From: Methylobacterium aerolatum
GTDB lineage: Bacteria > Pseudomonadota > Alphaproteobacteria > Rhizobiales > Beijerinckiaceae
Assembly (NCBI RefSeq): GCF_022179085.1
Contig: NZ_BPQE01000011.1
Span: 124,001 to 188,000 of the forward strand
Direction: 5' to 3'
Length of the DNA: 64,000 nucleotides
Shown here: positions 1-9,316 of the stretch, in pieces
Layout of the letters: each line of letters begins with the position of its first letter
Numbering within the stretch: the stretch's first letter is position 1
Notes under the pieces: generated by a model
The model's input: only the letters and a program-made list of their open reading frames with translations
Told to the model about the DNA's origin: nothing
The model's database searches: none
Made by a program: the position numbers and the translations under genes

Positions 1-789
1 GTCCGCGAACCGCACCCGCGCGCCCTCGATCCGGCACAGGCGGGAGAGGATGGCGGCGATCGCCGGATCGGGCCGTCCGTAGGGGGCGAGGCCCATGATC
101 TTCCACTCCTCGCCCTTCACTTGGTCGAACCCGGCGAGATCGGTGACGAGGCCGTAGAGGAAGCCCAGCGAGCCGCGCCCGCGGTGGCGCTTCACCTCCT
201 CGATCCGCCCGTCCGCGAGGCGGTAGATCGCCGCGGCGCCGGTCTCGCCCATCCCGTCCACGATCAGGGCCGTGGCGTCCGCGAAGGGGCTGCCCCACAG
301 ACCGTAGGCGGCGTGGCAAAGGTGGTGCGGGTACCGCCGCCGCGCCGTCACGGTCGCCCTCGGCGCCGCGCCGCCCGTGCGCACGTCCTGCGTGAGGGCG
401 AGGAGCGTGCCGAGCCCGGCTCGCGCCTGCGCATGGTGGAGGTCGGCGATGAAGACCCGCTCGGCCTGCTCCGGCACGAAGGAGGCGTTGAGGTCGGTCG
501 TCTGCGCCGCGAGCCCATCGAAGGCGAAGGTCCCGGCGGCGTCCTGCCCGCGGAGGAAATCGCTGAACTGAGGCCCCCAGCTCGTGGCGACCACGATCTC
601 CGAGCCCAACGGCACATGGGCACGCAGCAGCGGGCCGATCAGCGCCGGGGCATCCGGCTCGCAGTTCGGAGCCCTCTTGTATTGCAGGAATCGCTCGGTC
701 GCCTCCGCGAAGAGCAGCGTGCCGTCCGGGCCGACCAGGGCCAGGGCCGGATCGTGAAAGGTCGTGGCGAGACCGAGGTAGAAGCGCAT
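1..789 (-). CDS. Carbamoyltransferase (NodU/CmcH family), N-terminal part, cut by window edge
   Basis: The reading frame runs from an ATG whose complement is at 787-789 to the left edge without a stop, giving 263 codons. The start MRFYLGLATTFHDPALALVG and the internal stretch GEEWKIMGLAPYG match the N-terminal domain of the NodU/CmcH O-carbamoyltransferases. These enzymes move a carbamoyl group from carbamoyl phosphate onto sugars, Nod factors or antibiotics. A histidine-containing PHHLCHAAYGLWGSPF stretch and an IVDGMGETGA stretch follow the family order. The C-terminal domain lies outside the window, so the acceptor cannot be inferred. It is read toward the left edge and nothing here shows an operon partner. 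I am confident of the family and not of the substrate. Confidence 0.85.
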   Translation of the reverse strand, partial: MRFYLGLATTFHDPALALVGPDGTLLFAEATERFLQYKRAPNCEPDAPALIGPLLRAHVPLGSEIVVATSWGPQFSDFLRGQDAAGTFAFDGLAAQTTDLNASFVPEQAERVFIADLHHAQARAGLGTLLALTQDVRTGGAAPRATVTARRRYPHHLCHAAYGLWGSPFADATALIVDGMGETGAAAIYRLADGRIEEVKRHRGRGSLGFLYGLVTDLAGFDQVKGEEWKIMGLAPYGRPDPAIAAILSRLCRIEGARVRFAD

Positions 790-1015
790 CCGCGGCGGGT
801 TAGCCCGCGCGCGCACCGCGATCAACGCCGGCCATCGATACAACCCTGGGCCTGTTACGGACGGGAAGCCCGCGCCGGCGGTCCCGGCGCAGGCGCCGCC
901 GTCGCTGTGAGCGCCATCCAACGCACTCCCGGGCAGCGGGACACCTCCGCCGGTGAGCAACCCCGGATGGCGTCGCTTCGAACGTTTTGGGTTTGATCCG
1001 GCTCGCTTTCTCGAC

Positions 1016-1107
1016 CGTCGTTGCGAGCGAAGCGAAGCCATCCAGCGATCCGCCACGTTCGGTCAGGGCCGGCCGTCCGGGATTGCTTCGCTGACGCTCG
1101 CAAAGAC
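1016..1107. repeat. Dispersed inverted repeat (family A), copy 1
   Basis: The left arm reads TTGCGAGCGAAGCGAAGC and the right arm GATTGCTTCGCTGACGCTCG, which are approximate reverse complements around a variable centre. The same arm sequences recur in many other gaps of this window. This suggests a REP/BIME-like intergenic element rather than a coding feature. Confidence 0.75.
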
Positions 1108-1820
1108 TGCGGCGGCGTATGATTTAGGCTTTCCCGAAAACGCTCGGATGCAGCGATCCAGACAAGGAGTCAGCCGTGTTTGAAAAAATCGATGCAAAAA
1201 TAGAAAGATAGTGCTGACGCGCATGAACGACCTGAGTGTGTCTGAGCGCTAGCACGCACAGGGACGACCGAAGTCCCGTTGACGGCTGTCGCGCGTCGCG
1301 ACCGGCCACGGCTTCAGTGCCCGCCCGCCACCTCGCCCAAGGCTCACTCCGTCGCCCTCGGCCGCCTGCTCCGCACGTCCACCGGGCTCGCTTCGGATCG
1401 TGACAACCTACGATGTAATGGTCTGGAATAGGTGCGCAACTTCTCATTTATACTCGACTACCTCCAGTAGAATACGCAAAAAAATCATATAGAAGCCGGT
1501 ATATGGTATGGACTGAGCAAGAAATTCGATGGTACAAACAGCCTGCCCATATCTCTGACTCGCGATATGTGTGTGGCTGGAAAATACAAGAACGACAATA
1601 TATCCGATGTACTGATGGGTAAATGTGTATCTAATTTACATATATAAAAGTAAAAAATTACGATATCTATGGGTCCATCTCAAAACTACAGAATCATTCG
1701 GCAGGTATGAAGCGGAAGATCGAACCGGTGATCGAATCTTCTGCAAGGGCCGGAAGCCGCGCTGGGGCGATTTCCGGTTCGGGTTGGGAGCGCTGCGCCG
1801 TCTCGTCGGTGGGGGTGTAG

Positions 1821-1890
1821 CAAGGCGATCCAGGGCAGCGGAGCTCTCGAACGGGGCGGCCCCCGGGATGGCTTCGCTGCGCTCGTCAGG
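1821..1890. repeat. Dispersed inverted repeat (family A), partial copy
   Basis: A GGCGATCCAGGGCAGCGG segment and a GGATGGCTTCGCTGCGCTCG segment match the inner parts of the family A arms. The outer left arm is degenerate. It is probably a decayed copy. Confidence 0.5.
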
Positions 1891-2158
1891 GCGGCGCAGG
1901 AGGCGTTCCGGAGGGGGTGCCAGGGCACGGGCACCGGTCCAGGCGGGCGCCTCGGCGCAGGTCGGGACAAGGCGATGCGCAGGCAGGGGCTTGATGACGG
2001 CTCGCCTCGATGAGGCGAGCGCGGCGGAGCACGGGGCGCTTCGCCGCCCAACACAATGACCCACCGGCGGCGGGGGTGCCGCCGGACACGACAAACGACC
2101 ACGTCCAAGAAAAATTTCCGCGCATGGACAAACGGCGCGACAACCACTTGGGGCTACC

Positions 2159-5100
2159 ATGACCACGCACCACGACGACCGCGATATCACTCGCCGCCGC
2201 CGCTTCTCCCATGCGGGGAACGCCGTGGGCCTGCGTGGCGAACTGACCGACGGCCTGCGCCGACGCATCATGGCGGCGCTGCGGTTGTCCTCGCGGTGCC
2301 TGGGCATCGGCCGGCGGTCGCGGCTGGGCGCGCTCGGCGCGGGGGCGGTGACCGCGACGTCCGGAGGGATGGGCACATCCTCCGTCGCAATCATGGCTTG
2401 GCTTTCGCTCATTCAGCCCGGTGAAGCACAACTTTATGTCAATAATGGCGGAAACGGGGATACAGAATGTACATATATTCAGGATGTTGTAGGAAGTTCT
2501 ACTAGTCAAATAGTACATTCAACAAGCGATAACAAATGTGATCCAATTTTTCGTGCAACCCAGGTCAATCATGCGCTGTTTTTCACTCCAAATGGCTTTG
2601 GCAACGGAACATATGCAGACAGCTTAAGCCTTGGCGGCCAGCTTTATGTGAACAGTGGTCGCATAATTATACAAGACGTTGCAGGAAATAGCTCTATAAA
2701 AATTGGTAATTCTACCACCACGAACAATTCAGCTGGGTTCGGCTCTGTCGCTGTTGGAAACAGTGTATCCGCAGGCGGAGAGGGGGCAACCGCTGTCGGC
2801 ATCAATAGTGGGGCGGCAGGGACGTGGAGTTCCGCTTTTGGCATCGGCGCTCTTGCGTCAGGCAGTTACTCGTCCGCAGTCGGCGCCCAGGCAAATGCTG
2901 TCGGAGATTTCGGGATCGCTATCGGATATCAATCAAACGCCAACGCATCGGGTTCAATTGCTTTCGGGCGTCAAAGCAATGCTAACGGAGTCGATGCCCA
3001 TGCCTTTGGAAGTAGGGCTATTGCTAATGGTAATAAAAGCATCGCACTTGGCTCTGATTCATCAGCAACAAACAGTTTCTCGACAGCGATCGGAGCTTTT
3101 TCGAGTTCTGACGGCAATGCTGTTGCGGTAGGCTATCAAGCAAAGGCTCAGATACTGGGCGCTACCGCAGTCGGCAATGCAGCGAATGCCATCGGACAAA
3201 ACGCGACTGCCGTAGGGTTGACGGCGAATGCGATAGGTGGGGCTTCGACTGCGATCGGTGCCAGTGCAACGACGGCGGGCGTTCAGGCGGTCGCTCTCGG
3301 TGTAAATGCGAATGCATCATCAACAAACTCGATTGCGATTGGTGCGGGTGCTATTGCTTCCGTCGCCCGCAGCGTCGCCCTCGGCGACGGGGCGACCACC
3401 TCTGCGGCGACGGCGACGTCCCAGGTGGTCATCAATGGCCAGACCTATGGCGGCTTCGCCGGCACAAGCCCGGTCGGCGTCGTCTCGGTGGGCAGCGCGG
3501 GCAGCGAGCGGCAGATCCAGAACGTCGCGGCCGGGCAGGTGACGAACACCTCCACGGACGCGATCAACGGCAGCCAGCTCTATTCCGTGATCTCGACCCA
3601 GGGGAGCGCCACCAGCTCGCTCTCGACGGGCATCAGCTCCAACGCCAGCGGCATCGCCTCGGTCTCGACCGGCGTGTCCTCGTTGCGGCAGGACGCGTTG
3701 CAGTGGAATTCGACCGCCGGCGCCTATGATGCCAGCCACGGGACGGGCAACCCGCAGAAGATCACCAACGTTGCGGCGGGCACCGTCGGCGCGAATTCGA
3801 CCGACGCGGTGAACGGCTCGCAGCTCTACGCCACCAACAGCTCGGTCGCGTCGCTTTCCACGGCACTCGGCAACACGACGGCCAGCACGACTTCGTCGCT
3901 CTCGACGGGTGTCAGTTCGACGGCGAGCACGGTGTCGTCGCTCTCGACGGGGGTCAGCTCGACGGCGAGCACGGTGTCGTCGCTCTCGACCGGGGCCAGC
4001 TCGACGGCGAGCGCGGTGTCGTCGCTCTCGACCGGGGCCAGCTCGACGGCGAGCGCTGTGTCGTCGCTGTCGACGGGCGTCAGCTCGACGGCGAGCACGG
4101 TGTCGTCACTCTCGACGGGGGCCAGCTCGACGGCGAGCGCGGTGACCTCGCTGTCGACGGGGGCCAGCACGACGGCGAGCGCGGTGTCGTCGCTCTCGAC
4201 GGGAGTGAGCTCGACGGCAAGCGCTGCGTCGTCGCTCTCGACGGGGGCCAGCACGACGACGAGCGCGGTGTCCTCGCTGTCGACGGGGGCCAGCTCAACG
4301 GCGATTGCGGTGTCGTCGCTCTCGACGGGCGTCTCCACGCTCACGTCCGGCGTAGCTTCCCTCTCGACCGGCGTGTCCTCGTTGCAGCAGGACGCGTTGC
4401 AATGGAACTCAGGGCTCGGCGCCTATGATGCCAGCCACGGGACGGGCAACCCGCAGAAGATCACCAATGTTGCGGCGGGCACCGTCGGCGCGAATTCGAC
4501 CGACGCGGTGAACGGCTCGCAGCTCTACGCGACCAACAGCTCGGTCGCTTCGCTCTCCACGGCGCTCGGCAGCACGACGGCCAGCACGACATCGTCGCTC
4601 TCGACGGGTGTCAGTTCGACGGCAAGCGCTGTGTCGTCGCTCTCGACGGGGGTCAGCTCGACGGCGAGCACGGTGTCGTCGCTGTCGACGGGAGCCAGCT
4701 TGACGGCGAGCACGGTATCGTCGCTCTCGACGGGCGTCAGCTCGACGGCGAGCACGGTGTCGTCACTCTCGACGGGGGCCAGCACGACGGCAAGCGCGGT
4801 GTCGTCGCTCTCGACGGGGGTCAGCTCGACGGCAAGCGCGGTGTCGTCGCTCTCGACCGGGGCCAGCTCGACGGCGAGCGCGGTGTCGTCGCTCTCGACG
4901 GGGGCCAGCACGACGGCGAGCACGGTGTCGTCACTCTCGACGGGGGCCAGCACGACGGCGAGCGCGGTGTCATCGCTGTCGACGGGCGTGAGCTCGACGG
5001 CGAGCGTGGTGTCCTCGCTGTCGACGGGGGCCAGCACGACAACGAGCGCGGTGTCGTCGCTCTCGACGGGAGTGAGCTCGACGGCAAGCGCTGTGTCGTC

Positions 5101-7831
5101 GCTCTCGACGGGGGCCAGCACGACGACGAGCGCGGTGTCCTCGCTGTCGACGGGGGCCAGCTCAACGGCGATTGCGGTGTCGTCGCTCTCGACGGGCGTC
5201 TCCACGCTCACGTCCGGCGTGGCTTCCCTCTCGACCGGCGTGTCCTCGTTGCAGCAGGACGCGTTGCAATGGAACTCAGGGCTCGGCGCCTATGATGCCA
5301 GCCACGGGACGGGCAACCCGCAGAAGATCACCAATGTTGCGGCGGGCACCGTCGGCGCGAATTCGACCGACGCGGTGAACGGCTCGCAGCTCTACGCGAC
5401 CAACAGCTCGGTCGCTTCGCTCTCCACGGCGCTCGGCAGCACGACGGCGAGCACGACATCCTCGCTGTCGACGGGTGTCAGTTCGACGGCAAGCGCTGTA
5501 ACGTCGCTGTCGACGGGTGTCAGTTCGACAACCAGCGCGGTGTCGTCGCTGTCGACGGGCGTCAGCTCGACGGCGAGCACGGTGTCGTCACTCTCGACGG
5601 GGGCCAGCACGACGGCCAGCGCAGTATCGTCGCTGTCGACGGGCGTCAGCTCGACGGCGGTTGCGGTGACGTCGCTCTCATCCGGCGTGTCCACGCTCAC
5701 ATCCGGTGTGGTCTCCCTCTCGTCGGGCGTGTCCACGCTCACATCCGGTGTGGCCTCCCTCTCGTCGGGCGTGTCCATGCTCACGTCCGGCGTGGCCTCC
5801 CTCTCGACCGGCGTATCCTCGTTGCAGAAGGACGCGCTGCAGTGGAACTCAGGGCTCGGCGCCTATGACGCCAGCCACGGGTCGGGCTCCGCTCAGAAGA
5901 TCACCAACGTCGCGGCGGCCACGCTCAGCGCGACATCGACGGATGCGGTGAACGGCTCGCAGCTCTACAATACCAACAGCTCCGTCGCCTCGCTGTCCAC
6001 GGCGATCGGCGTGACGACGGCCAGCACCACGACATCGCTCTCCACGGGCATCAGTTCGACGGGTAGCGCGGTGTCCTCGCTCTCGACGGGCGTATCTTCG
6101 CTCCGGCAGGACGCGCTGCAGTGGAACTCGGCGCTCGGCGCCTACGACGCCAGCCACGGGTCGGGCTCCGCGCAGAAGATCACCAACGTTGCGGCGGCCA
6201 CGCTCAGCTCCACATCGACCGACGCTGTGAATGGCTCGCAGCTCTATACGACCAATCAGAACCTCACCGCCCTGTCGACCAGCGTGACCAGCGGGTCGGT
6301 CGGCACCATCCAACGCAGCGGCAGTGCAACCAACGTCACGGTGCTCACCGCCTCGGGTGGTACCGCCGCCAGTCCGGGCGCGACCCAGAAGCTGACCAAC
6401 CTCGCGAACGGAACGGTCAACGCAACCTCCAGCGATGCGGTGACAGGCGGGCAGCTCTACGCGGTCAGCCAGAACGTCACGTCCCTGCAGACCGACGCCT
6501 TGCTCTGGAACTCGACCCTCGGCGCGTTCGACGCGAGCCATGGTTCGGGCGTGGCACAGAAAATCACCAACGTCGCCATCGGTACCGTTTCCTCGACCTC
6601 GGTCGATGCCATCAACGGGTCGCAGCTCTACGCCACCAGCAAGAGCATCGCCAACGCCATCGGAGGCGGAGCCGCGGTCAATCCTGACGGGACGATCAGT
6701 GCGCCGACTTATACGGTCCAGGGCAACAGCTACAGCAGTGTCGGCTCGGCCATGGGCGCGGTCGACAATAGTTTGACGAGCCTGACGACGCAGGTCAGCA
6801 CGATCAGCAATGGCGGCGGCGTCAAATACTCCCACACCAATTCGTCGCTGGCCGACAGTCAAGCCATCGGCGCGAACAGTCTCGCTGCCGGACCCGCGGC
6901 GGTGGCGACGGGGGCCAATTCCATCGCGAGCGGCACCAATGCGCGGTCCGTCGGCGACGGCAGCACGGCCATCGGCGCCAATGCCGTGGCCAACAATGCC
7001 GGTGACGTCGCGCTCGGCTCGGGTTCGACGACACAGGCGGCCGTCCAGACCAGCACGATGGTGGTCAACGGCACCACTTACAACGTCGCCGGCACGGCCA
7101 CGTCCACCGTGTCGTTCGGCTCGTCCGGTGCGGAACGGACCATCACCAACATCGCGGGCGGCAGGGTGACAGCCACCTCGACCGACGCGATCAACGGATC
7201 GCAGCTCTACGCAACCAATCAACAGGTCTCGAACCTCGGAACGCAGGTCTCGACAATCGGGACGACGGCTAAAAACAGTGTACAATACGACACCAATGCG
7301 GCCGGTAATAAGACGAACAGCATCACCCTGCAGGGTGGCGATCCCAATGCTCCGGTGGTCATTACCAACGTCGCCGCTGGTACGGCCGATACCGATGCGG
7401 TCAACATGAAGCAATTCAAGAGCTACACGCAGGCAGCCTCAATTTCAGCCAACAGTTATACCGATAATCGAATTGCCTACGCGATATCGAGTGCGAACAC
7501 TTACACCGATACCAAGGCGGCGCAGACACTGTCCGAAGCCAATGCCTACACCGATAGCAAGTTCAGCGTATTGTCGAGCTCGGTCGCGTCCGCCCGCAGG
7601 GAGGCACGGCAAGCGGCGGCGATCGGTCTGGCCGCCGCATCGCTCCGCTACGATGATCGGCCCGGCAAGCTTTCGGCTGCAATCGGCGGCGGCGCGTGGC
7701 GCGGCCAGGGCGCCTTCGCCATGGGCCTCGGCTACATGAGCGAAGACCAGTCCCTGCGCGCCAGCTTCTCCGCCACGACGGGCGGTGGCCAGTGGGGCTT
7801 CGGTACGGGCGTCAGCTTCACCTTGAACTGA
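2159..7831 (+). CDS. Trimeric autotransporter adhesin (YadA/BadA-like, type Vc secretion)
   Basis: This 1890-residue surface adhesin should form a trimeric fibre on the outer membrane. A long, arginine-rich signal region of about 90 residues ends near SLIQPGEAQ, resembling the extended signal peptides of type V secretion. YadA-head-type repeats of the form AIGxxAxAxG fill roughly residues 190-420, and a second, shorter head segment lies near residues 1560-1640. About ten neck motifs of the DAVNGSQLY type separate modules. The stalk, about residues 580-1180, is built of 14-residue S/T-rich repeats with higher-order duplications. The last 80 residues form a YadA anchor domain starting near ARREARQAAAIGLAAAS. 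The protein ends SFTLN rather than in an aromatic residue. DNA encoding the N-terminal head (about 2430-3330) is clearly more AT-rich than the GC-rich stalk, suggesting a mosaic origin. The ATG at 2159 is the first in frame. An internal ATG at codon 38 is an alternative start. Confidence 0.93.
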   Translation: MTTHHDDRDITRRRRFSHAGNAVGLRGELTDGLRRRIMAALRLSSRCLGIGRRSRLGALGAGAVTATSGGMGTSSVAIMAWLSLIQPGEAQLYVNNGGNGDTECTYIQDVVGSSTSQIVHSTSDNKCDPIFRATQVNHALFFTPNGFGNGTYADSLSLGGQLYVNSGRIIIQDVAGNSSIKIGNSTTTNNSAGFGSVAVGNSVSAGGEGATAVGINSGAAGTWSSAFGIGALASGSYSSAVGAQANAVGDFGIAIGYQSNANASGSIAFGRQSNANGVDAHAFGSRAIANGNKSIALGSDSSATNSFSTAIGAFSSSDGNAVAVGYQAKAQILGATAVGNAANAIGQNATAVGLTANAIGGASTAIGASATTAGVQAVALGVNANASSTNSIAIGAGAIASVARSVALGDGATTSAATATSQVVINGQTYGGFAGTSPVGVVSVGSAGSERQIQNVAAGQVTNTSTDAINGSQLYSVISTQGSATSSLSTGISSNASGIASVSTGVSSLRQDALQWNSTAGAYDASHGTGNPQKITNVAAGTVGANSTDAVNGSQLYATNSSVASLSTALGNTTASTTSSLSTGVSSTASTVSSLSTGVSSTASTVSSLSTGASSTASAVSSLSTGASSTASAVSSLSTGVSSTASTVSSLSTGASSTASAVTSLSTGASTTASAVSSLSTGVSSTASAASSLSTGASTTTSAVSSLSTGASSTAIAVSSLSTGVSTLTSGVASLSTGVSSLQQDALQWNSGLGAYDASHGTGNPQKITNVAAGTVGANSTDAVNGSQLYATNSSVASLSTALGSTTASTTSSLSTGVSSTASAVSSLSTGVSSTASTVSSLSTGASLTASTVSSLSTGVSSTASTVSSLSTGASTTASAVSSLSTGVSSTASAVSSLSTGASSTASAVSSLSTGASTTASTVSSLSTGASTTASAVSSLSTGVSSTASVVSSLSTGASTTTSAVSSLSTGVSSTASAVSSLSTGASTTTSAVSSLSTGASSTAIAVSSLSTGVSTLTSGVASLSTGVSSLQQDALQWNSGLGAYDASHGTGNPQKITNVAAGTVGANSTDAVNGSQLYATNSSVASLSTALGSTTASTTSSLSTGVSSTASAVTSLSTGVSSTTSAVSSLSTGVSSTASTVSSLSTGASTTASAVSSLSTGVSSTAVAVTSLSSGVSTLTSGVVSLSSGVSTLTSGVASLSSGVSMLTSGVASLSTGVSSLQKDALQWNSGLGAYDASHGSGSAQKITNVAAATLSATSTDAVNGSQLYNTNSSVASLSTAIGVTTASTTTSLSTGISSTGSAVSSLSTGVSSLRQDALQWNSALGAYDASHGSGSAQKITNVAAATLSSTSTDAVNGSQLYTTNQNLTALSTSVTSGSVGTIQRSGSATNVTVLTASGGTAASPGATQKLTNLANGTVNATSSDAVTGGQLYAVSQNVTSLQTDALLWNSTLGAFDASHGSGVAQKITNVAIGTVSSTSVDAINGSQLYATSKSIANAIGGGAAVNPDGTISAPTYTVQGNSYSSVGSAMGAVDNSLTSLTTQVSTISNGGGVKYSHTNSSLADSQAIGANSLAAGPAAVATGANSIASGTNARSVGDGSTAIGANAVANNAGDVALGSGSTTQAAVQTSTMVVNGTTYNVAGTATSTVSFGSSGAERTITNIAGGRVTATSTDAINGSQLYATNQQVSNLGTQVSTIGTTAKNSVQYDTNAAGNKTNSITLQGGDPNAPVVITNVAAGTADTDAVNMKQFKSYTQAASISANSYTDNRIAYAISSANTYTDTKAAQTLSEANAYTDSKFSVLSSSVASARREARQAAAIGLAAASLRYDDRPGKLSAAIGGGAWRGQGAFAMGLGYMSEDQSLRASFSATTGGGQWGFGTGVSFTLN
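3897..5690 (+). repeat. Adhesin stalk tandem repeats (42-bp unit) within larger duplicated blocks
   Basis: The DNA is an array of roughly thirty imperfect 42-bp units encoding SSLSTGVSSTASTV-like 14-mers. It is interrupted by near-identical neck modules (QQDALQWNSGLGAYDASHG and onward). The segment beginning GTTGCAGCAGGACGCG occurs at 4381 and again at 5248, an offset of 867 bp (289 codons, so in frame). Such repeats are prone to copy-number change by slippage or recombination, which would alter fibre length. Confidence 0.88.
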
Positions 7832-7840
7832 GGCTCTCTC

Positions 7841-8539
7841 ATGCACGCATGGCTCGGAACACGCGTCGCCTCCGCATCGCCCTGGATCACCGGTGCGTGT
7901 TTCGCCCTTGCATTGCTCTCCGGCGGCTCCGCACCTCATGCGGAAGGAACGAAGACGTCGGCGCCGGTCGTGCCGGAGACATCTCCGGGCAGACCGGCGC
8001 CGACGCCCCAACCCTCGTCGTCGCCTGAGCAAGGCGAGGCTCATGCCACCGCGCCGGGCTATACCGTGAAGCTCGCCGACGTCACGGTGCCCGCCGGCGT
8101 GCCGATCGGGAAGTATCGCCGTGCTTTCCAGCCCTTCCCGAACTGGACGCTGATCTGCGACGAAAACCTCGCGAAGAAGCAGAAGGTCTGCAATATCGCG
8201 CAGACCATCCTCGGGCCGGACGGCTCGACGGCGTTCAGCTGGTCCCTGGCTGCCGCACAGGATGGGAAGCCGCTCTTCATCCTGCGCGCTCCCTCATCGA
8301 TCGGAGAGCGTGGCAGCATCTGCCTGACCCTTCCCGATGGCGGTCCGCCCATTCTCGTCTCGATCCAGGGCTGCACTCCCGCGATGTGTCTCGCCTATCA
8401 AGCCCTCGGTCAGCGCCTTCGCGCCGCCATCGACAAGGCGATGACGATCGACATTTCCTATGTCGCCGGTGCGCGCGCCAACACGGTCACTTTCCGTGCG
8501 CCCCTGGAAGGTCTGGCGACGGCGCTCGCCGCCATCTGA
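7841..8539 (+). CDS. IalB-family (invasion-associated locus B) secreted protein
   Basis: A 232-residue protein with an N-terminal hydrophobic segment (about residues 15-33) and a proline-rich linker. It then carries an IalB-type domain, visible as FPNWTLICDENLAKKQKVCN, the AxxCLAYQAL region and SYVAGARANTVTF. Two paired cysteines (CDEN...KVCN) and a further CTPAMC pair fit the disulfide-containing periplasmic IalB fold. In Bartonella the founding member affects erythrocyte invasion. In environmental Hyphomicrobiales the family is common and its role is unknown. It begins 10 bp after the adhesin stop, so the two genes are probably cotranscribed, suggesting a helper or surface-related role. I infer family membership, not an invasion function. 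Confidence 0.82.
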   Translation: MHAWLGTRVASASPWITGACFALALLSGGSAPHAEGTKTSAPVVPETSPGRPAPTPQPSSSPEQGEAHATAPGYTVKLADVTVPAGVPIGKYRRAFQPFPNWTLICDENLAKKQKVCNIAQTILGPDGSTAFSWSLAAAQDGKPLFILRAPSSIGERGSICLTLPDGGPPILVSIQGCTPAMCLAYQALGQRLRAAIDKAMTIDISYVAGARANTVTFRAPLEGLATALAAI

Positions 8540-8632
8540 CCCAAAGACCGTGGCACAGGTCACCTTCGACTGCGGCCGACAAGATCTAGCCCGGCGACGC
8601 CGCGCGGGTACCGCCGCCGCCCGCCGCCGGTC

Positions 8633-9274
8633 TCACGATCCCCGGCCCACGGCCGCGCGGATGAGTGCCAAACCCGCCGGGCTGGACCAGTCCGCCGGTC
8701 CCTTCATCACGCCCAGGGTGCAACCTGCGCCGTCGATCAGCAGCGTGGTCGGCAGGCCCGCCGAGTCCGCATCGCGCTGGACGATGGGCAGCACACGCCC
8801 GCCGGGGTCGGCGTAGAAGGGCAGGTGCTGGATGCCCGCCTGCTTCAGCCACTCGGCGGGCTTGTCGAGGTTGCGGGTATCGACGTTGATCGCCACCACC
8901 GAAAAGTCCGGGCCGCCGAGGGCGCCCTGAAGCCGGTCGAGGGCCGGCATCTCCGCCTTGCACGGGGCGCACCACGTCGCCCACAGGTTCATGAGCACGA
9001 CACGGCCCTTGAGGGCGGCGAGGCTCGTCTCACCCCCGTCGGGTCCCTTGAAGGCGATGTCGGGGGCAGGCTTGGCGCGGGGCAGGGCGGTCATCCCGGC
9101 GACCTCTCCCTTCGCTGCGGCGGCGATGCGGGCGACGGCGGGGGCCGACCCGGCACAGGGCCCGGAGGCAAGACCCCCGTTGCCGCCGACGAGACCGCTC
9201 CCGTATAGGGCGAACCCAGCAAGGCCGAGGGCGGCGATTCCCATTCCCGCGATGAGACCGGTGCGAATGGGCAT
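8633..9274 (-). CDS. tlpA: TlpA-like thiol:disulfide reductase (membrane-anchored thioredoxin fold)
   Basis: The 213-residue protein has an N-terminal membrane anchor (about residues 6-27) followed by a periplasmic thioredoxin-like domain. The redox motif WCAPC lies at residues 101-105, with the cis-proline region [12 protein letters not shown] further on. TlpA-type proteins supply reductant in the periplasm, for instance for cytochrome oxidase copper-site or cytochrome c assembly. The start [10 protein letters not shown] was chosen because it opens the anchor; upstream frame extension is antisense to argH. It is divergent from argH, with 42 bp between the two start codons, as in many alphaproteobacteria. 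The specific client is not evident. Confidence 0.88.
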   Translation of the reverse strand: MPIRTGLIAGMGIAALGLAGFALYGSGLVGGNGGLASGPCAGSAPAVARIAAAAKGEVAGMTALPRAKPAPDIAFKGPDGGETSLAALKGRVVLMNLWATWCAPCKAEMPALDRLQGALGGPDFSVVAINVDTRNLDKPAEWLKQAGIQHLPFYADPGGRVLPIVQRDADSAGLPTTLLIDGAGCTLGVMKGPADWSSPAGLALIRAAVGRGS

Positions 9275-9316
9275 CAGGATTGCCTCGGTGAAACGGTGCG
9301 CGGCGGAAGGATCGAC

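Larger units (their letters stand above)
790..2158. other. Long gene-poor region upstream of the adhesin
   Basis: About 1.4 kb lies between the divergent carbamoyltransferase and adhesin genes with no convincing coding sequence. Open frames here have no recognisable domain and use GC-skewed, arginine-rich codons typical of non-coding frames. It holds one full and one partial copy of the dispersed inverted repeat. A markedly AT-rich tract at about 1440-1720 stands out against the surrounding GC-rich DNA. That tract resembles the low-GC DNA of the adhesin head and may be the adhesin promoter region or a remnant of imported DNA. Confidence 0.5.

Noticed and set aside
1124-2518. Several open frames upstream of the adhesin on both strands
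   Set aside because: They overlap the repeats and the AT-rich tract, have Arg/Pro/Ala-biased shadow composition and no domain. They were treated as non-coding.
1440-3360. AT-rich DNA as a possible insertion sequence or genomic-island edge
   Set aside because: No transposase, integrase, terminal inverted repeat or target duplication was found, so only the composition shift itself is reported.
3897-5690. Regular repeats resembling a CRISPR-like array
   Set aside because: The units are contiguous, code for the adhesin stalk in frame, and have no unique spacers or cas genes.
3826-5784. Long minus-strand open frames antisense to the adhesin stalk encoding VESDDTALAVELTPV-like repeats
   Set aside because: They are the mirror of the 42-bp tandem repeat, which has no stops in that frame. 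There is no ribosome site, domain or independent composition.
5849-7414. A 521-codon minus-strand frame opposite the adhesin C-terminal half
   Set aside because: It is a shadow of the adhesin reading frame; no domain or start signal.
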